From: Streptomyces cinnabarinus
GTDB lineage: Bacteria > Actinomycetota > Actinomycetes > Streptomycetales > Streptomycetaceae
Assembly (NCBI RefSeq): GCF_027270315.1
Contig: NZ_CP114413.1
Coordinates: 4,402,001 to 4,466,000 of the forward strand
DNA: 64,000 nucleotides
Direction of reading: 5' to 3'
The first letter of the stretch is position 1. Each line of letters opens with the position of its first letter. The notes under the pieces were generated by a model. That model saw nothing but the letters and a program-made list of their open reading frames with translations, had not been told where the DNA came from and ran no database searches. The translations under genes and the position numbers were made by a program. Positions 50,680 to 58,919 of this stretch are shown here, piece after piece.

Positions 50680-51656
50680 ACGCCGTTCAGATCCGTTCAG
50701 CCGAGCGCGCCCTATCGGCTGGGACGTGGCTGATCGTGGCGGGCGCGATGCTCTATTCGATCCTCACCGTCACCCCGCTCGCCGCCGCACACACCCCCGA
50801 TCGGTGGGACTGGACCGCACCCATCCTGCCCCTCGTTGTCGATGCCGCCGTGGTCATCGTGGTCCGCCTGGACGCGGTGCTCGCCCGTCTCGGGGGCGAA
50901 GGAGGGCGGTGGCCAATCGCGCTGCGGTGGATGACCGGCTGCATGACCCTCGCCCTCAACGTCGCCGACTCCGCGCTGAAGAACGACCTGGTAGGCGTGG
51001 CCGTGCATGCAGTCGCGCCGCTGCTGCTGATCGTCACAGCAGAGACTGGGCTGGCCTACCGGCGCGCGATCACCGCCGCCGTGCTGGCGCTGGAGGCAAA
51101 GCAGCAAGCCGAGCGGGAAGCCCACGAACGAGCCGCCGTCGAACGGCGTGACGAGGCCGCGCGGCGGGCCCGCGAGGAACGCGAGCATTTCGCGGCGCTG
51201 GCGCGTGAGCAGCGTGAGAACGAAGCCCGCATGGCCCGTGAACAGGCCGAGCGGGAGGCCGCTGCCCGGCGTGAGGAACGCGAGCGCGAGCAGGCTCGCG
51301 AGCGTGCCGAGCAGGCCGAGCGTGAACGCCTTGAGCGGGAGCGTGAACAGCGTGAGCGGGACCGTGAACGCCGTGAGCGCGAGGCCGCCGAACACGCGGA
51401 ACGAGATCGGCGGGAGCGTGCCGAGCGGGAGCGCCGTGAACGGGCCGCGCTGCTGTCGGCTGGCCCGGCCACGGACAAGCTGCCCGAGGACGACGCGCGC
51501 GCCATCGTGGCCGCCGCTCATGCCGAGGGCATGTCGGTGCGGACCGCTGCGGAGCTGTGCGGCTGGTCAGTGGGCTGGGTCTCGACCCGGTACGCCGAAC
51601 TGCGCGGCCCCGTCAATGGCGTGCCGGTTGATCTCGCCGGTACGGGCCGCTCATGA
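50676..51656 (+). CDS. DUF2637/Spd-type membrane protein with long charged helix
   Basis: A 326-residue protein. The N-terminal 150 residues have four transmembrane helices of the DUF2637 type (WLIVAGAMLYSILTVTPLAA, ILPLVVDAAVVIVVRLD). Residues 150-275 are a nearly pure Glu/Arg/Ala helix of repeated ERERREREA-like units, about 125 residues and about 180 angstroms if one straight helix. The C-terminus is an HTH (GMSVRTAAELCGWSVGWVS). Spd proteins aid plasmid spread between hyphal compartments; this is probably the AICE equivalent. Confidence 0.85.
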   Translation: MNAVQIRSAERALSAGTWLIVAGAMLYSILTVTPLAAAHTPDRWDWTAPILPLVVDAAVVIVVRLDAVLARLGGEGGRWPIALRWMTGCMTLALNVADSALKNDLVGVAVHAVAPLLLIVTAETGLAYRRAITAAVLALEAKQQAEREAHERAAVERRDEAARRAREEREHFAALAREQRENEARMAREQAEREAAARREEREREQARERAEQAERERLEREREQRERDRERREREAAEHAERDRRERAERERRERAALLSAGPATDKLPEDDARAIVAAAHAEGMSVRTAAELCGWSVGWVSTRYAELRGPVNGVPVDLAGTGRS

Positions 51657-52009
51657 CCACCTCGCCCGCCAGCGGGACTCTGCCCGTCTACCGGTGGCGG
51701 CTCGCCCCGGACGGCTACGCCACCTACCGCCAGCTCCGCGCTCTCGGGCTCCGTCCCGGTGGCCAAGGGGTGGCGGCTCAGGTGGAGCGGCCCCGTCGAC
51801 GGCGGGGCCCGCTGGTCGCCTACCTCTACCGCATCGACCGCGCGAAGCCGGTTCGTCCGATGACCCCGGCCCGGTGGGCGGCTCTGGCCAAGGCCAACGC
51901 CGCCCGCCGCACCTGCCCCGCGTGCCGGCGGGATGCGGGATACGTCATCCCCACCTCGCTCGGCATGTGCTCGCCCTGCGCGTTCCCCGTCAGCCCCAAG
52001 GAGCTCTGA
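51653..52009 (+). CDS. RRQRL-type zinc-binding protein
   Basis: A 118-residue protein with a C-terminal zinc ribbon (CPAC ... CSPC) and a middle block like the RRQRL family (YATYRQLRALGLRPGGQ). The ATG overlaps the previous stop (ATGA). This family recurs in Streptomyces AICEs. Possibly nucleic-acid binding; function unknown. Confidence 0.8.
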   Translation: MTTSPASGTLPVYRWRLAPDGYATYRQLRALGLRPGGQGVAAQVERPRRRRGPLVAYLYRIDRAKPVRPMTPARWAALAKANAARRTCPACRRDAGYVIPTSLGMCSPCAFPVSPKEL

Positions 52010-52320
52010 TGGCCCACCGTGACCCGCCGGGGATCCACGCCCCGCACATTCCCGCCGACGACTACCGCCGCGCGCAGGCCACCGGGCAGCCCGTCGTCAT
52101 CGTCGTCCACACCACCGACCCGGCCGGACGCCCGCTGCGCCGCTACCTGTTCCCGGTCGTCGTCGCCGGGGCGGCCGCCATGGGCTGCTGGGGACTGGTG
52201 GTCGCTCTGTGCGCGCTGCTGGATGCCGCCGCGCATGCGGTCACCGTCATCGCCCAGACCGCCGGGCCCATCGGCATCGGCGGCATCACCCTCAAGCTCA
52301 CCCGCTCCAAGGGCAATTGA
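52009..52320 (+). CDS. Small AICE membrane protein
   Basis: A 103-residue protein with an N-terminal polar part (HRDPPGIHAPHIPADDYRRA) and one or two hydrophobic segments (FPVVVAGAAAMGCWGLVVAL, then a weaker one). TGATG overlap with the upstream gene and AAGGAG ribosome site. Possibly a Spd-type spread protein. Confidence 0.78.
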   Translation: MAHRDPPGIHAPHIPADDYRRAQATGQPVVIVVHTTDPAGRPLRRYLFPVVVAGAAAMGCWGLVVALCALLDAAAHAVTVIAQTAGPIGIGGITLKLTRSKGN

Positions 52321-52484
52321 GCATCCGCCGACGGCTTCCGCCCGCACCCGAGCGGGGCGGGAGCCGTCGGCGGCCCGCAGGGCGCCTGAGCCCCCTTCTG
52401 GGTGGGGTTTGACCCCCGGAAGGCTGTTCGGCCGCGAGAGGCCCCGTGGCAACGCAGGGTGACGGAAGTTTCCGTCCTCGCGCG

Positions 52485-52585
52485 CACACGCGTAGGGGCC
52501 CTGTCGGAAACCAGGAAACCGGAAACACGCTCACTCCGCGTAACACACGCGTGTGGTGACGGGCCGTCGCAGGGCCCGTCACCAC
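52485..52585. promoter_or_regulatory. Palindromes and hairpin upstream of traB
   Basis: The 284-bp gap before traB holds a 12-bp palindrome CACACGCGTGTG (52544-52555) with a second copy of its half CACACGCGT (52485-52493). A 13-bp perfect hairpin (GTGGTGACGGGCC / GGCCCGTCACCAC, 52553-52585) overlaps it. Likely a terminator or repressor site controlling the transfer gene. Confidence 0.6.
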
Positions 52586-52616
52586 CAACCCACCGATCCC
52601 GGAAATGAGGACACCC

Positions 52617-54404
52617 GTGAGTCACGGACAAGTCTGGCGCACCCACCGCCAGTACGCCGCCACCGCCGCCCGCTGGACCGCCGACGTGTGGCGCAAGGAA
52701 GCCGACCGCCGCCGCGCACTGCGCGCCGAACGCAAGCCCCTCGTGCGCGATGCTCGCCGCGCGCTCTCCACGGCCCGCGCCATCGACCCCGAGGGCGTCA
52801 CCTCCCTGCGCCACCGCGCCGAACGCGAACTGCGCACCGCCAAGCGGCGCGTACCCGACCCGATGTGGCTGTTCGCCACCAAGACCGCCGCCGCCCTCGG
52901 TGCCGCCGCCTACGTGTGGCTGCCGCAGGTCTCCGTACGCGCGTGGGTGTGGTCCGCGGTCGCCGTGGTTGCGGCCGTGACCGCGCTGTTCGTGTGGGTG
53001 GCCGTGCGCGAGCGCGACACGACCGGCCTGAAGCCCACCGCTGAAGAGTCGGCGCTGCTGAAGCGCCTTCAGCCGCAGCACTGGAAGGACCACGCCGAAC
53101 AGCGCGGCCTCGCGGGCACGTTGACCGGTAAGCCGAAGCTGACCGAGGCGGGCATCGTGTGCGCCGTCCGCCTCGACGGGACGTGGACGCCGGGCAAGCT
53201 GCGCGCTGCCGAGGATCACGTGCGCGCGCTGCTCGGGGCCCGCACCAGCCTGCGCATGCAGATCAAGGCAGGCAGGCAAGGCGGCTGGGCCGAACTCATC
53301 CTGCGCACCCGCAGCGCGGCCGATGGCGATGACCTGACGTGGACGCCCGAGCGGCGCTCCCTCGGGGTCGACACCGTCACCGGCGAACAGGTCACCGTGC
53401 CGCTCGGGGAACGGCTCCTGATCGCCGGACGCTCCGGCGCCGGTAAGTCGGTCGCCTCCCGGCCGCTGCTGTACGACGCGTCCGAGGGAGAGTCGAACGC
53501 GCTGGTCATCATCGACCTCAAGCGCGTGGAAGGCCGTCTGTGGGACCACCGGGCCCGCGTCGCCTCAACCCCGCGCGAAGTCGTCGACGTGGTCGGCGAG
53601 CTGGAGACGGAGATGCTGGAGCGGCTGGCCATCCTGCCCAAGGGACAGGACACCTGGACCCCCACCCCGGACCGGCCGCGCATCACGGTCGTGGTCGACG
53701 AGGGGGCGGAGGTCATGACGGCCGCTGACAAGGTCCCGTACGAGACCGAGACCGGCGACGGCAAGACCCGCACCGCCAACCGCTCCGCACTGCCCGGTTT
53801 GGAGTCCATCGCCCGCATGGGCCGCGCCGCGTGCATCGACCTGTGGTGGATGACCCAGAAGCCCACCATCGGCGACGGCATCCCCAAGCAGATCGCCCCG
53901 CAGATCGGCATTGCCATCTGCCTCTCGGTACGCACCCCCGCCGAAGCCCGCGTCGTGCTCGGGGAGGACGCACAGGCCAAGGGCTGGAACGCCGACGAAC
54001 TCCCCGTCCCCGGTGTGGCGCTGATCCGCGACGGCAAGCGCAAGCCCGACCCCGTCAAGGTCCGCTACATGGACAAGACAGTCGTCATCGCCCTCCCGGA
54101 CCGCACTCCCTGGTCCCGCACGGCAGCTCCCACGATGGAAGCCGCAGGCGCCGCGGTACTCACCCTCGTCAAGGACACCAGGACCGACGCCGCACCGGCC
54201 GCGGACAGTGCCGTCGCCCGCGTGCTGAAGGCCATCGAGACCGCCGACGAACCCGTCCGGCAGAAGGACTTGGCCACCATCACGGGCCTGTCCAAGGGCG
54301 CCGTGTCCAAGGCCATCAAGACCCTCACCACCAGCGGCATGGTCACCCGCACCGCCGACGGCCACCTCACCGCCACGCGCGGCAACGAGTCCGCCGCCGC
54401 CTGA
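52617..54404 (+). CDS. FtsK/SpoIIIE-type DNA translocase, TraB/TraSA-like transfer protein
   Basis: A 595-residue conjugation motor. Two transmembrane helices near residues 84-130 anchor it. Walker A is GRSGAGKS (about 270-277) and Walker B is VVVDEGAE (about 358). A C-terminal winged helix (residues 540-590, VRQKDLATITGLSKGAVSKA) should bind clt repeats. TraB pumps double-stranded DNA as a hexamer between mycelia, so no relaxase is needed. GTG start after GAGG; an ATG 12 nt upstream is possible. Confidence 0.93.
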   Translation: MSHGQVWRTHRQYAATAARWTADVWRKEADRRRALRAERKPLVRDARRALSTARAIDPEGVTSLRHRAERELRTAKRRVPDPMWLFATKTAAALGAAAYVWLPQVSVRAWVWSAVAVVAAVTALFVWVAVRERDTTGLKPTAEESALLKRLQPQHWKDHAEQRGLAGTLTGKPKLTEAGIVCAVRLDGTWTPGKLRAAEDHVRALLGARTSLRMQIKAGRQGGWAELILRTRSAADGDDLTWTPERRSLGVDTVTGEQVTVPLGERLLIAGRSGAGKSVASRPLLYDASEGESNALVIIDLKRVEGRLWDHRARVASTPREVVDVVGELETEMLERLAILPKGQDTWTPTPDRPRITVVVDEGAEVMTAADKVPYETETGDGKTRTANRSALPGLESIARMGRAACIDLWWMTQKPTIGDGIPKQIAPQIGIAICLSVRTPAEARVVLGEDAQAKGWNADELPVPGVALIRDGKRKPDPVKVRYMDKTVVIALPDRTPWSRTAAPTMEAAGAAVLTLVKDTRTDAAPAADSAVARVLKAIETADEPVRQKDLATITGLSKGAVSKAIKTLTTSGMVTRTADGHLTATRGNESAAA

Positions 54405-54495
54405 ACCACCACCGAAAACGGAGGCGGCCCCCTTCCGCCAAGAACCGGGGCCGCTGCCAATCCAGCACGCATACATCGAACTGGAGACCTCCAGC

Positions 54496-55356
54496 ATGAC
54501 CCAACCGACCGACATTCGGGCAGAGCACCTGCCCACCGCTCTCTCCCTGGCAGCCTCCGGCGTGCCCGCGATGCCATTACGAGCTGGGAAGGTGCCCTTC
54601 GGGAACTGCCCAGCATGCGCCAAGAACGCCTGCGGTGGTCGGCCGAACATGAAGAACCCCGGGGCCTGCCAGTGCCTCGCCCCCTGCCACGGATGGGCCG
54701 CCGCCACCACCGACCCGCAGGTCCTCACCTCGCGCGCGTGGGCAACGGCATGGCGCGGGACGGCAGCAGTGGCCTACCACCCCGGCGGTGCCGGATTGAC
54801 CGTGGTCGACCTGGACAACACCGCGGCGATCGCGTGGGCCCGCGAGACGCTGCCCGCCACCCGCACCGTCGCCACGACGCGCGGCGAACACTGGCTCTAC
54901 CAGGGCGCCATGCGCTCCGCGAACGCGGTCCGCTCCGGCGTCGACATCAAGTCCACGATGGCGTATGCCCGTTGGCTCGGCCACGGCACCGGCACCATCA
55001 CGGCGCTGCCGGAGATCGTGCGTGAGCTGGCCGTGAAGGAGCCCTCGGTCGTCCGGCCGGTGGCGCAGGCCCTCACCGGGTCCGCGCTGGCGGGTGGCGG
55101 GACGTGCCCGCACCGCACGCCCGTTTACCTGGAGCGTGGCATCGCCATGGCCGAGCAGCGGATCACCGAGGCCCGCAGCGCGGTGCACACCACGGTCTAC
55201 CGGACGTTCCTCGCCGTGTTGTCCGCCCATGGTTGGTGCGGGTGTCTCACTGAGGCGCACATCGCGCGGCTGTTCACCGCCGCGCAGGCCAAAGGCGAAT
55301 CCCCGCGGCACTGCACCGACGCATGGACCAACGCCCGCACCAGGTTGGGACTGTGA
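54496..55356 (+). CDS. Bifunctional primase-polymerase (RepPP-type)
   Basis: A 286-residue AEP-superfamily enzyme. The catalytic acidic pair is in LTVVDLDN (about residue 105). A Cys-rich zinc loop (CPACAKNACGG ... CQCLAPC, residues 39-66) is inserted near the start, and LALSLAASGVPAMPLR-type N-terminal motifs are present. It replaces the RepSA-type initiator used by pSAM2. Its stop overlaps the start of the ATPase gene. It probably primes replication of the excised circle. Confidence 0.88.
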   Translation: MTQPTDIRAEHLPTALSLAASGVPAMPLRAGKVPFGNCPACAKNACGGRPNMKNPGACQCLAPCHGWAAATTDPQVLTSRAWATAWRGTAAVAYHPGGAGLTVVDLDNTAAIAWARETLPATRTVATTRGEHWLYQGAMRSANAVRSGVDIKSTMAYARWLGHGTGTITALPEIVRELAVKEPSVVRPVAQALTGSALAGGGTCPHRTPVYLERGIAMAEQRITEARSAVHTTVYRTFLAVLSAHGWCGCLTEAHIARLFTAAQAKGESPRHCTDAWTNARTRLGL

Positions 55357-56834
55357 CCATGTCCGAGGACGAGAAGAACCCCGCTCGCAAGGTCATCGCC
55401 GACTACGCGCAGGCCCACTTTAGGTACTTCCGCACCGCCGACGGCACCGTGTATGCGCAGCGCAAGGGCCACCCCGTGGCCCGGCCGATGCGCTCCCAGG
55501 GCACCACGGGCAGCCACCGCCAGGAACTCATGGTCGGCCTCTTTCGCGACGGGGTCGGCGTGTTCAACGGGACCGCGCTCAAGGAGGCGTTGGACTTGAT
55601 CGAAGCGCTCGCGCTGTACGAGGACACGCACGCCGTGAACATCCGCGTGGCCCCCGGATTCGACGGGGCGACGTGGCTGGACCTCGGCCGCGGTGACGGC
55701 ATGTCCGTCCGTATCCACCCCACCGGCTGGGACGTCGCCATCCCGGACCCGCGTGAGGTGTGCTGGCGTCGGACCCAGCTCACCGGGGAACTGCCCCTGC
55801 CGGCCAAGGACACCAACGGCAAGGGCATCGACGCGCTGACGCGGCTGTGCAGCTTCGCCACCGCGGAGACCGAGTGCCTGGCCATCGCCTGGCTGATTGG
55901 CTGCCTCGGCCCGTCCGTACCCGTCCCCGCACCCTTCCTCACCGGCCCGCAGGGCGCGGGCAAGTCCACCGGGGGCCGCATGCTCGTGCGGATCATCGAG
56001 GGCATGAGCGGCGACCTGCGCCGCGCACCCAAGGACGAAGAGAACCTGATCGCAGCGGTCGCGGCCGGATGGGTCACCGCCCTGGACAACCTCTCCCACA
56101 TGACGCCGGACTTGTCCGACGCGATGTGCTGCATCGTCACCGGCGCCGAGAGCGTCAAGCGCGCCCTGTTCACCGACGGCGACGTCTTCCGCGTCGGCTA
56201 CCGCCGCCCCCTGCTCCTGACAGGCATCGACGTCGGCGTCATCCGGCCCGACCTCGCCGAACGGCTCCTGCCGCTGCGCTTGGAGCGGCCACGCGTGAGG
56301 CGTACCGAGGCGGAACTGTGGGCGGAGTACGCGGAAGTGCTGCCCGTCGTCCTCGGCTCGCTCCTGGACCTCACCGTCAAGGTCCGCGCAGCCGAGGCGG
56401 AAACACCGACCGATCTGCGGATGGCCGACTTCGCGCACCTGTGCGCCCAGCTCGACGCGGCAACCGGCCTCGGAGCTCTCACCGCCTACCGGGCCAGCCT
56501 CGATGACCTCAACGACGACGTCATCGAAGGCGACCTCTTGGCACAGACCGTCCTCCGGCACGCCGACACCATCGAGCCGGGGGCGGCGCAGCGGATGACG
56601 TCCACCGAGTGGCTGCACTGCCTTAGCCGCCTCTACAGCGGCGAGGACATGCGTCCTCTGCCCAAGGGCTGGCCGACCACCGGCAAGGTCCTCTCCGACC
56701 GCCTTAAGCGCCTCCAGCCGACCCTTGCCGCCCGCGGTGTGCTCATCGACAGCGGCCGCACCAGTGAGGGCCGCTACCTCGAAATGACCCGCCTGGCCAC
56801 CCCGCCCCCACACGAGCAACAGCGGATGGTCTGA
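55353..56834 (+). CDS. P-loop ATPase/helicase, replication partner of the primase-polymerase
   Basis: A 493-residue cytosolic protein. An N-terminal region is followed by an ATPase core: Walker A TGPQGAGKST (about residue 196), Walker B-like AGWVTALDNLSHM, arginine region FRVGYRRPLLLTG. The C-terminal region is winged-helix-like (PKGWPTTGKVLSDRLKRLQP). This gene/primase pair is typical of AICE replication modules. Start is the GTG in the GTGA overlap; an ATG lies two codons later. Confidence 0.82.
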   Translation: MTMSEDEKNPARKVIADYAQAHFRYFRTADGTVYAQRKGHPVARPMRSQGTTGSHRQELMVGLFRDGVGVFNGTALKEALDLIEALALYEDTHAVNIRVAPGFDGATWLDLGRGDGMSVRIHPTGWDVAIPDPREVCWRRTQLTGELPLPAKDTNGKGIDALTRLCSFATAETECLAIAWLIGCLGPSVPVPAPFLTGPQGAGKSTGGRMLVRIIEGMSGDLRRAPKDEENLIAAVAAGWVTALDNLSHMTPDLSDAMCCIVTGAESVKRALFTDGDVFRVGYRRPLLLTGIDVGVIRPDLAERLLPLRLERPRVRRTEAELWAEYAEVLPVVLGSLLDLTVKVRAAEAETPTDLRMADFAHLCAQLDAATGLGALTAYRASLDDLNDDVIEGDLLAQTVLRHADTIEPGAAQRMTSTEWLHCLSRLYSGEDMRPLPKGWPTTGKVLSDRLKRLQPTLAARGVLIDSGRTSEGRYLEMTRLATPPPHEQQRMV

Positions 56835-57317
56835 CCGCATGCTCGCGTCAGACCGGACAGGCAGTAAGGGGCCGCTTCGCGGCACGTCCTTTGAGCGGCG
56901 TTCCGCCGAACAGCAAGAAGAGCACGCCTGGCCCGGGGTGCTCCTCTTGCTTGCTCCGGCGGCACCGCCGCCGCCCCAAGTCGCGCCGCGCAGCGGCTCC
57001 TTCTTCACGCTCTGAGGCGCCACCGGACTACAACAGACACCCCCTCTTTTGTCCTAAGAGGGAAGACGCTGCGTCATCTGCGTCATGCGGACCGAAAAAC
57101 AGCCCCTGGCCTGCGGCTACAGCCATGACGCAGACGGCCGCCTCTGCGTCATCCTGCGTCATCTGCGTCATGCGATGACGCACCGATGACGCACCCCCAA
57201 ACCACTGCGTCACACAAAACCCCAGGTCAGAAGCACGAATGACGCTGATGACGCAATGACGCAGAAATCCACACCTCGGACAGGTCCCCGACGGACTGCC
57301 CCCAGAGGAGTCGCCCC
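56835..57317. other. AICE origin/transfer region (no gene)
   Basis: A 483-bp stretch between the replication ATPase and xis. It holds a 14-bp hairpin with one mismatch (56912-56925 with 56938-56951, arms AGCAAGAAGAGCAC / GTGCTCCTCTTGCT), then the TGCGTCAT repeat array. It is the obvious candidate for the replication origin and/or clt locus. Confidence 0.7.
57070..57263. repeat. Array of 8-bp TGCGTCAT repeats (candidate iterons or clt)
   Basis: Twelve copies of TGCGTCAT, counting both strands, in 194 bp. Ten are exact: forward at 57070, 57079, 57145, 57155, 57164; reverse (ATGACGCA) at 57125, 57175, 57186, 57248, 57256. Near copies lie at 57206 and 57239. TraB proteins recognise 8-bp repeats in clt, and replication initiators bind iterons; either fits. 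Confidence 0.88.
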
Positions 57318-57515
57318 ATGACCCCCGCCATGCCTCCGAGCCACGAAGCGCTCATGGTCCCCGAGGTCATGACTGCCCTGCGCCTGAGTCGCAGCAAGGT
57401 CTACGACCTCATCCGTTCGAAACAGATCGAAAGCTTCACGTCCGGTCGCGCTCGCCGCATCCCGGTCGACGCCGTACGCCAGTACATGCGCAACCGCATT
57501 GAGGAGAGCGACTGA
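57318..57515 (+). CDS. xis: Excisionase (MerR/AlpA-like HTH)
   Basis: A 65-residue HTH_17 protein: MVPEVMTALRLSRSKVYDLI then SGRARRIPVDAVRQYMRN. It lies directly upstream of int with a one-base stop/start overlap (TGATG), the usual xis-int arrangement. It should bind near attR and promote excision. Confidence 0.92.
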   Translation: MTPAMPPSHEALMVPEVMTALRLSRSKVYDLIRSKQIESFTSGRARRIPVDAVRQYMRNRIEESD

Positions 57516-58798
57516 TGGCGAAGCGCCGCGCCAACGGCGAAGGAACGATCACCAAGCGCGCAGACGGCCGCTACCAGGCCGCCGCGTACGTCTACCGCCC
57601 CGACGGCACCCGCACGCGGAAGTTCGCCTACGGCAAGACCCGCGATGAGGTCGCCGACAAGCTCACGGAGATGCAGGAGAAGACCCGACAGGGCATCCCC
57701 GCCGCATCGTCGACGATGGCGTTCGGCGACTACCTCACGTACTGGCTCGCCGCCATCGCGCCGGAGCGGCTCAAGCCCTCCACACTCAACAGCTACGAGG
57801 GACTGACCCGCCTCTACATCCGGCCCGCGCTCGGCAAGAAGAAGCTGAATCGGCTGACGCCAGCGGATGTGCGCCGCTTCCTCGCCGAGTTCAAGACCTC
57901 CTGCCTGTGCTGTCTCCGTGGCGCAGACAAGGATCGACCGGAGGGCAAGCGTTCCTGCTGCGCCATCGGCCAGTGCTGCGAGCGTCGTCCGTCGGCCCGC
58001 ACCGTTCAGTACATCCACGCCGTTCTGCGGTCCGCTCTCCAGCAGGCGATGCGAGAGGAACTGATCGCACGCAACGTCGCCCGGATCGTAGAAACCCCCA
58101 CCGTCGCCCCCAAGGAGGTGCGTCCGCTGGACGCCACGGAAGCCCGCCTACTGCTGAAGACCGCCAGATCCCACCGCCTCTACGCCCTGTGGCTGCTGCT
58201 CGTGTCCACCGGCCTACGCCGGGGCGAGGCTCTCGCGCTCACGTGGTCGGACGTTGATCTCAGGAACGGTCAGCTCCGCGTTCGCCGGAACGTGCAGCGC
58301 ATCCGGCGAGAGCTGATCTTCGGTACTCCGAAGACCATGCGGTCCGTTCGCACGGTGCCTCTGCCGAGGCACTGCGTACGAGCGCTCACAGAGCACCGTG
58401 CCCAGCAGGAGCGGGAACGCAAGGTGGCGGGGAAGAAATGGCAACCGACCCCCGGTCATCCGGACGGCCTGATCTTCACCACGGTGACCGGTCGCGTCAC
58501 CGACCCCCGCAGCCTCAACCGCGTGCTGACCATCCTCTGCAAGAACGCACACGTGCCGCGTGTCCGCGTCCACGACCTCCGGCACACCTGCGCCTCACTT
58601 CTGCTCGCTCAGGGCGTCGACGCTCGCACGATCATGGAGACGCTCGGGCACAGCACAATCACGATGACGCTGGACACCTACGCGCATGTGATGGATACGA
58701 CGCTGCGTGCCGCCGCAGAGCAGATGGACAACGCGCTCAACCTCGACGAGCCGGAGGAGAAATCGGAGGGTAAGGAGGAACCGACTGCCGACGAGTAG
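57515..58798 (+). CDS. int: Tyrosine site-specific integrase
   Basis: A 427-residue recombinase. N-terminal arm-binding domain (GEGTITKRADGRYQAAAYVY), core-binding domain, then the catalytic domain with Arg in STGLRRGEALALTW (about 230-243), HDLRH (about 353), LGHST and Tyr in DTYAHVM (about 388). A Cys-rich insertion (CLCCLRGADK ... SCCAIGQCC, about 129-154) interrupts the core-binding domain. The gene ends 77 bp from attR. Probably intact. Confidence 0.95.
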   Translation: MAKRRANGEGTITKRADGRYQAAAYVYRPDGTRTRKFAYGKTRDEVADKLTEMQEKTRQGIPAASSTMAFGDYLTYWLAAIAPERLKPSTLNSYEGLTRLYIRPALGKKKLNRLTPADVRRFLAEFKTSCLCCLRGADKDRPEGKRSCCAIGQCCERRPSARTVQYIHAVLRSALQQAMREELIARNVARIVETPTVAPKEVRPLDATEARLLLKTARSHRLYALWLLLVSTGLRRGEALALTWSDVDLRNGQLRVRRNVQRIRRELIFGTPKTMRSVRTVPLPRHCVRALTEHRAQQERERKVAGKKWQPTPGHPDGLIFTTVTGRVTDPRSLNRVLTILCKNAHVPRVRVHDLRHTCASLLLAQGVDARTIMETLGHSTITMTLDTYAHVMDTTLRAAAEQMDNALNLDEPEEKSEGKEEPTADE

Positions 58799-58815
58799 GC
58801 GCCGTTTCCAACCGC

Positions 58816-58838
58816 GTTGATGTCAGCCGTTGATGTCA
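58816..58838. promoter_or_regulatory. Integrase arm-type sites, right end
   Basis: TTGATGTCA-GCCG-TTGATGTCA, two units 13 bp apart, matching the left-end block at 47903-47925 in the same orientation. Confidence 0.7.
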
Positions 58839-58872
58839 AAGGCCCCCTGGGATGATCCCGGGGGGCCTTTGA
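58835..58872. terminator. Element-borne terminator for int and tRNA-Arg
   Basis: A 13-bp perfect stem (GTCAAAGGCCCCC / GGGGGCCTTTGAC) extended by three more pairs. It lies between int (plus) and tRNA-Arg (minus) and resembles the original chromosomal terminator at 47713-47747, so it can end both transcripts. Confidence 0.8.
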
Positions 58873-58875
58873 CCT

Positions 58876-58919
58876 GTGTGCACTCGGCAGGATTCGAACC
58901 TGCAACCTTCTGATCCGTA
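58876..58919. repeat. attR (44-bp core copy)
   Basis: Identical to 47753-47796; it forms the 3' part (anticodon loop to end) of the intact tRNA-Arg gene. Confidence 0.93.

Larger units (their letters stand above)
47753..58919. mobile_element. AICE integrated in tRNA-Arg(ACG)
   Basis: An actinomycete integrative and conjugative element of about 11.1 kb bounded by a perfect 44-bp direct repeat. Contents in order: GNAT and GntR genes (minus), then a plus-strand block of small Cys-rich protein, tRNA-like element, DUF6284, DUF6303, DUF2637/Spd, RRQRL zinc protein, small membrane protein, TraB-type translocase, primase-polymerase, ATPase, 8-bp repeat array, Xis and Int. Every module needed for excision, replication and double-stranded transfer appears present and unbroken, so it may still be active. 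Confidence 0.93.

Noticed and set aside
56891..57178. 95-codon open frame in the AICE gap before xis
   Set aside because: It has no ribosome site, runs through the hairpin and the octamer array, and its translation follows the repeats; the region looks non-coding.
57070..57263. CRISPR array
   Set aside because: The repeats are only 8 bp, occur on both strands with irregular spacing, and no cas genes are near.
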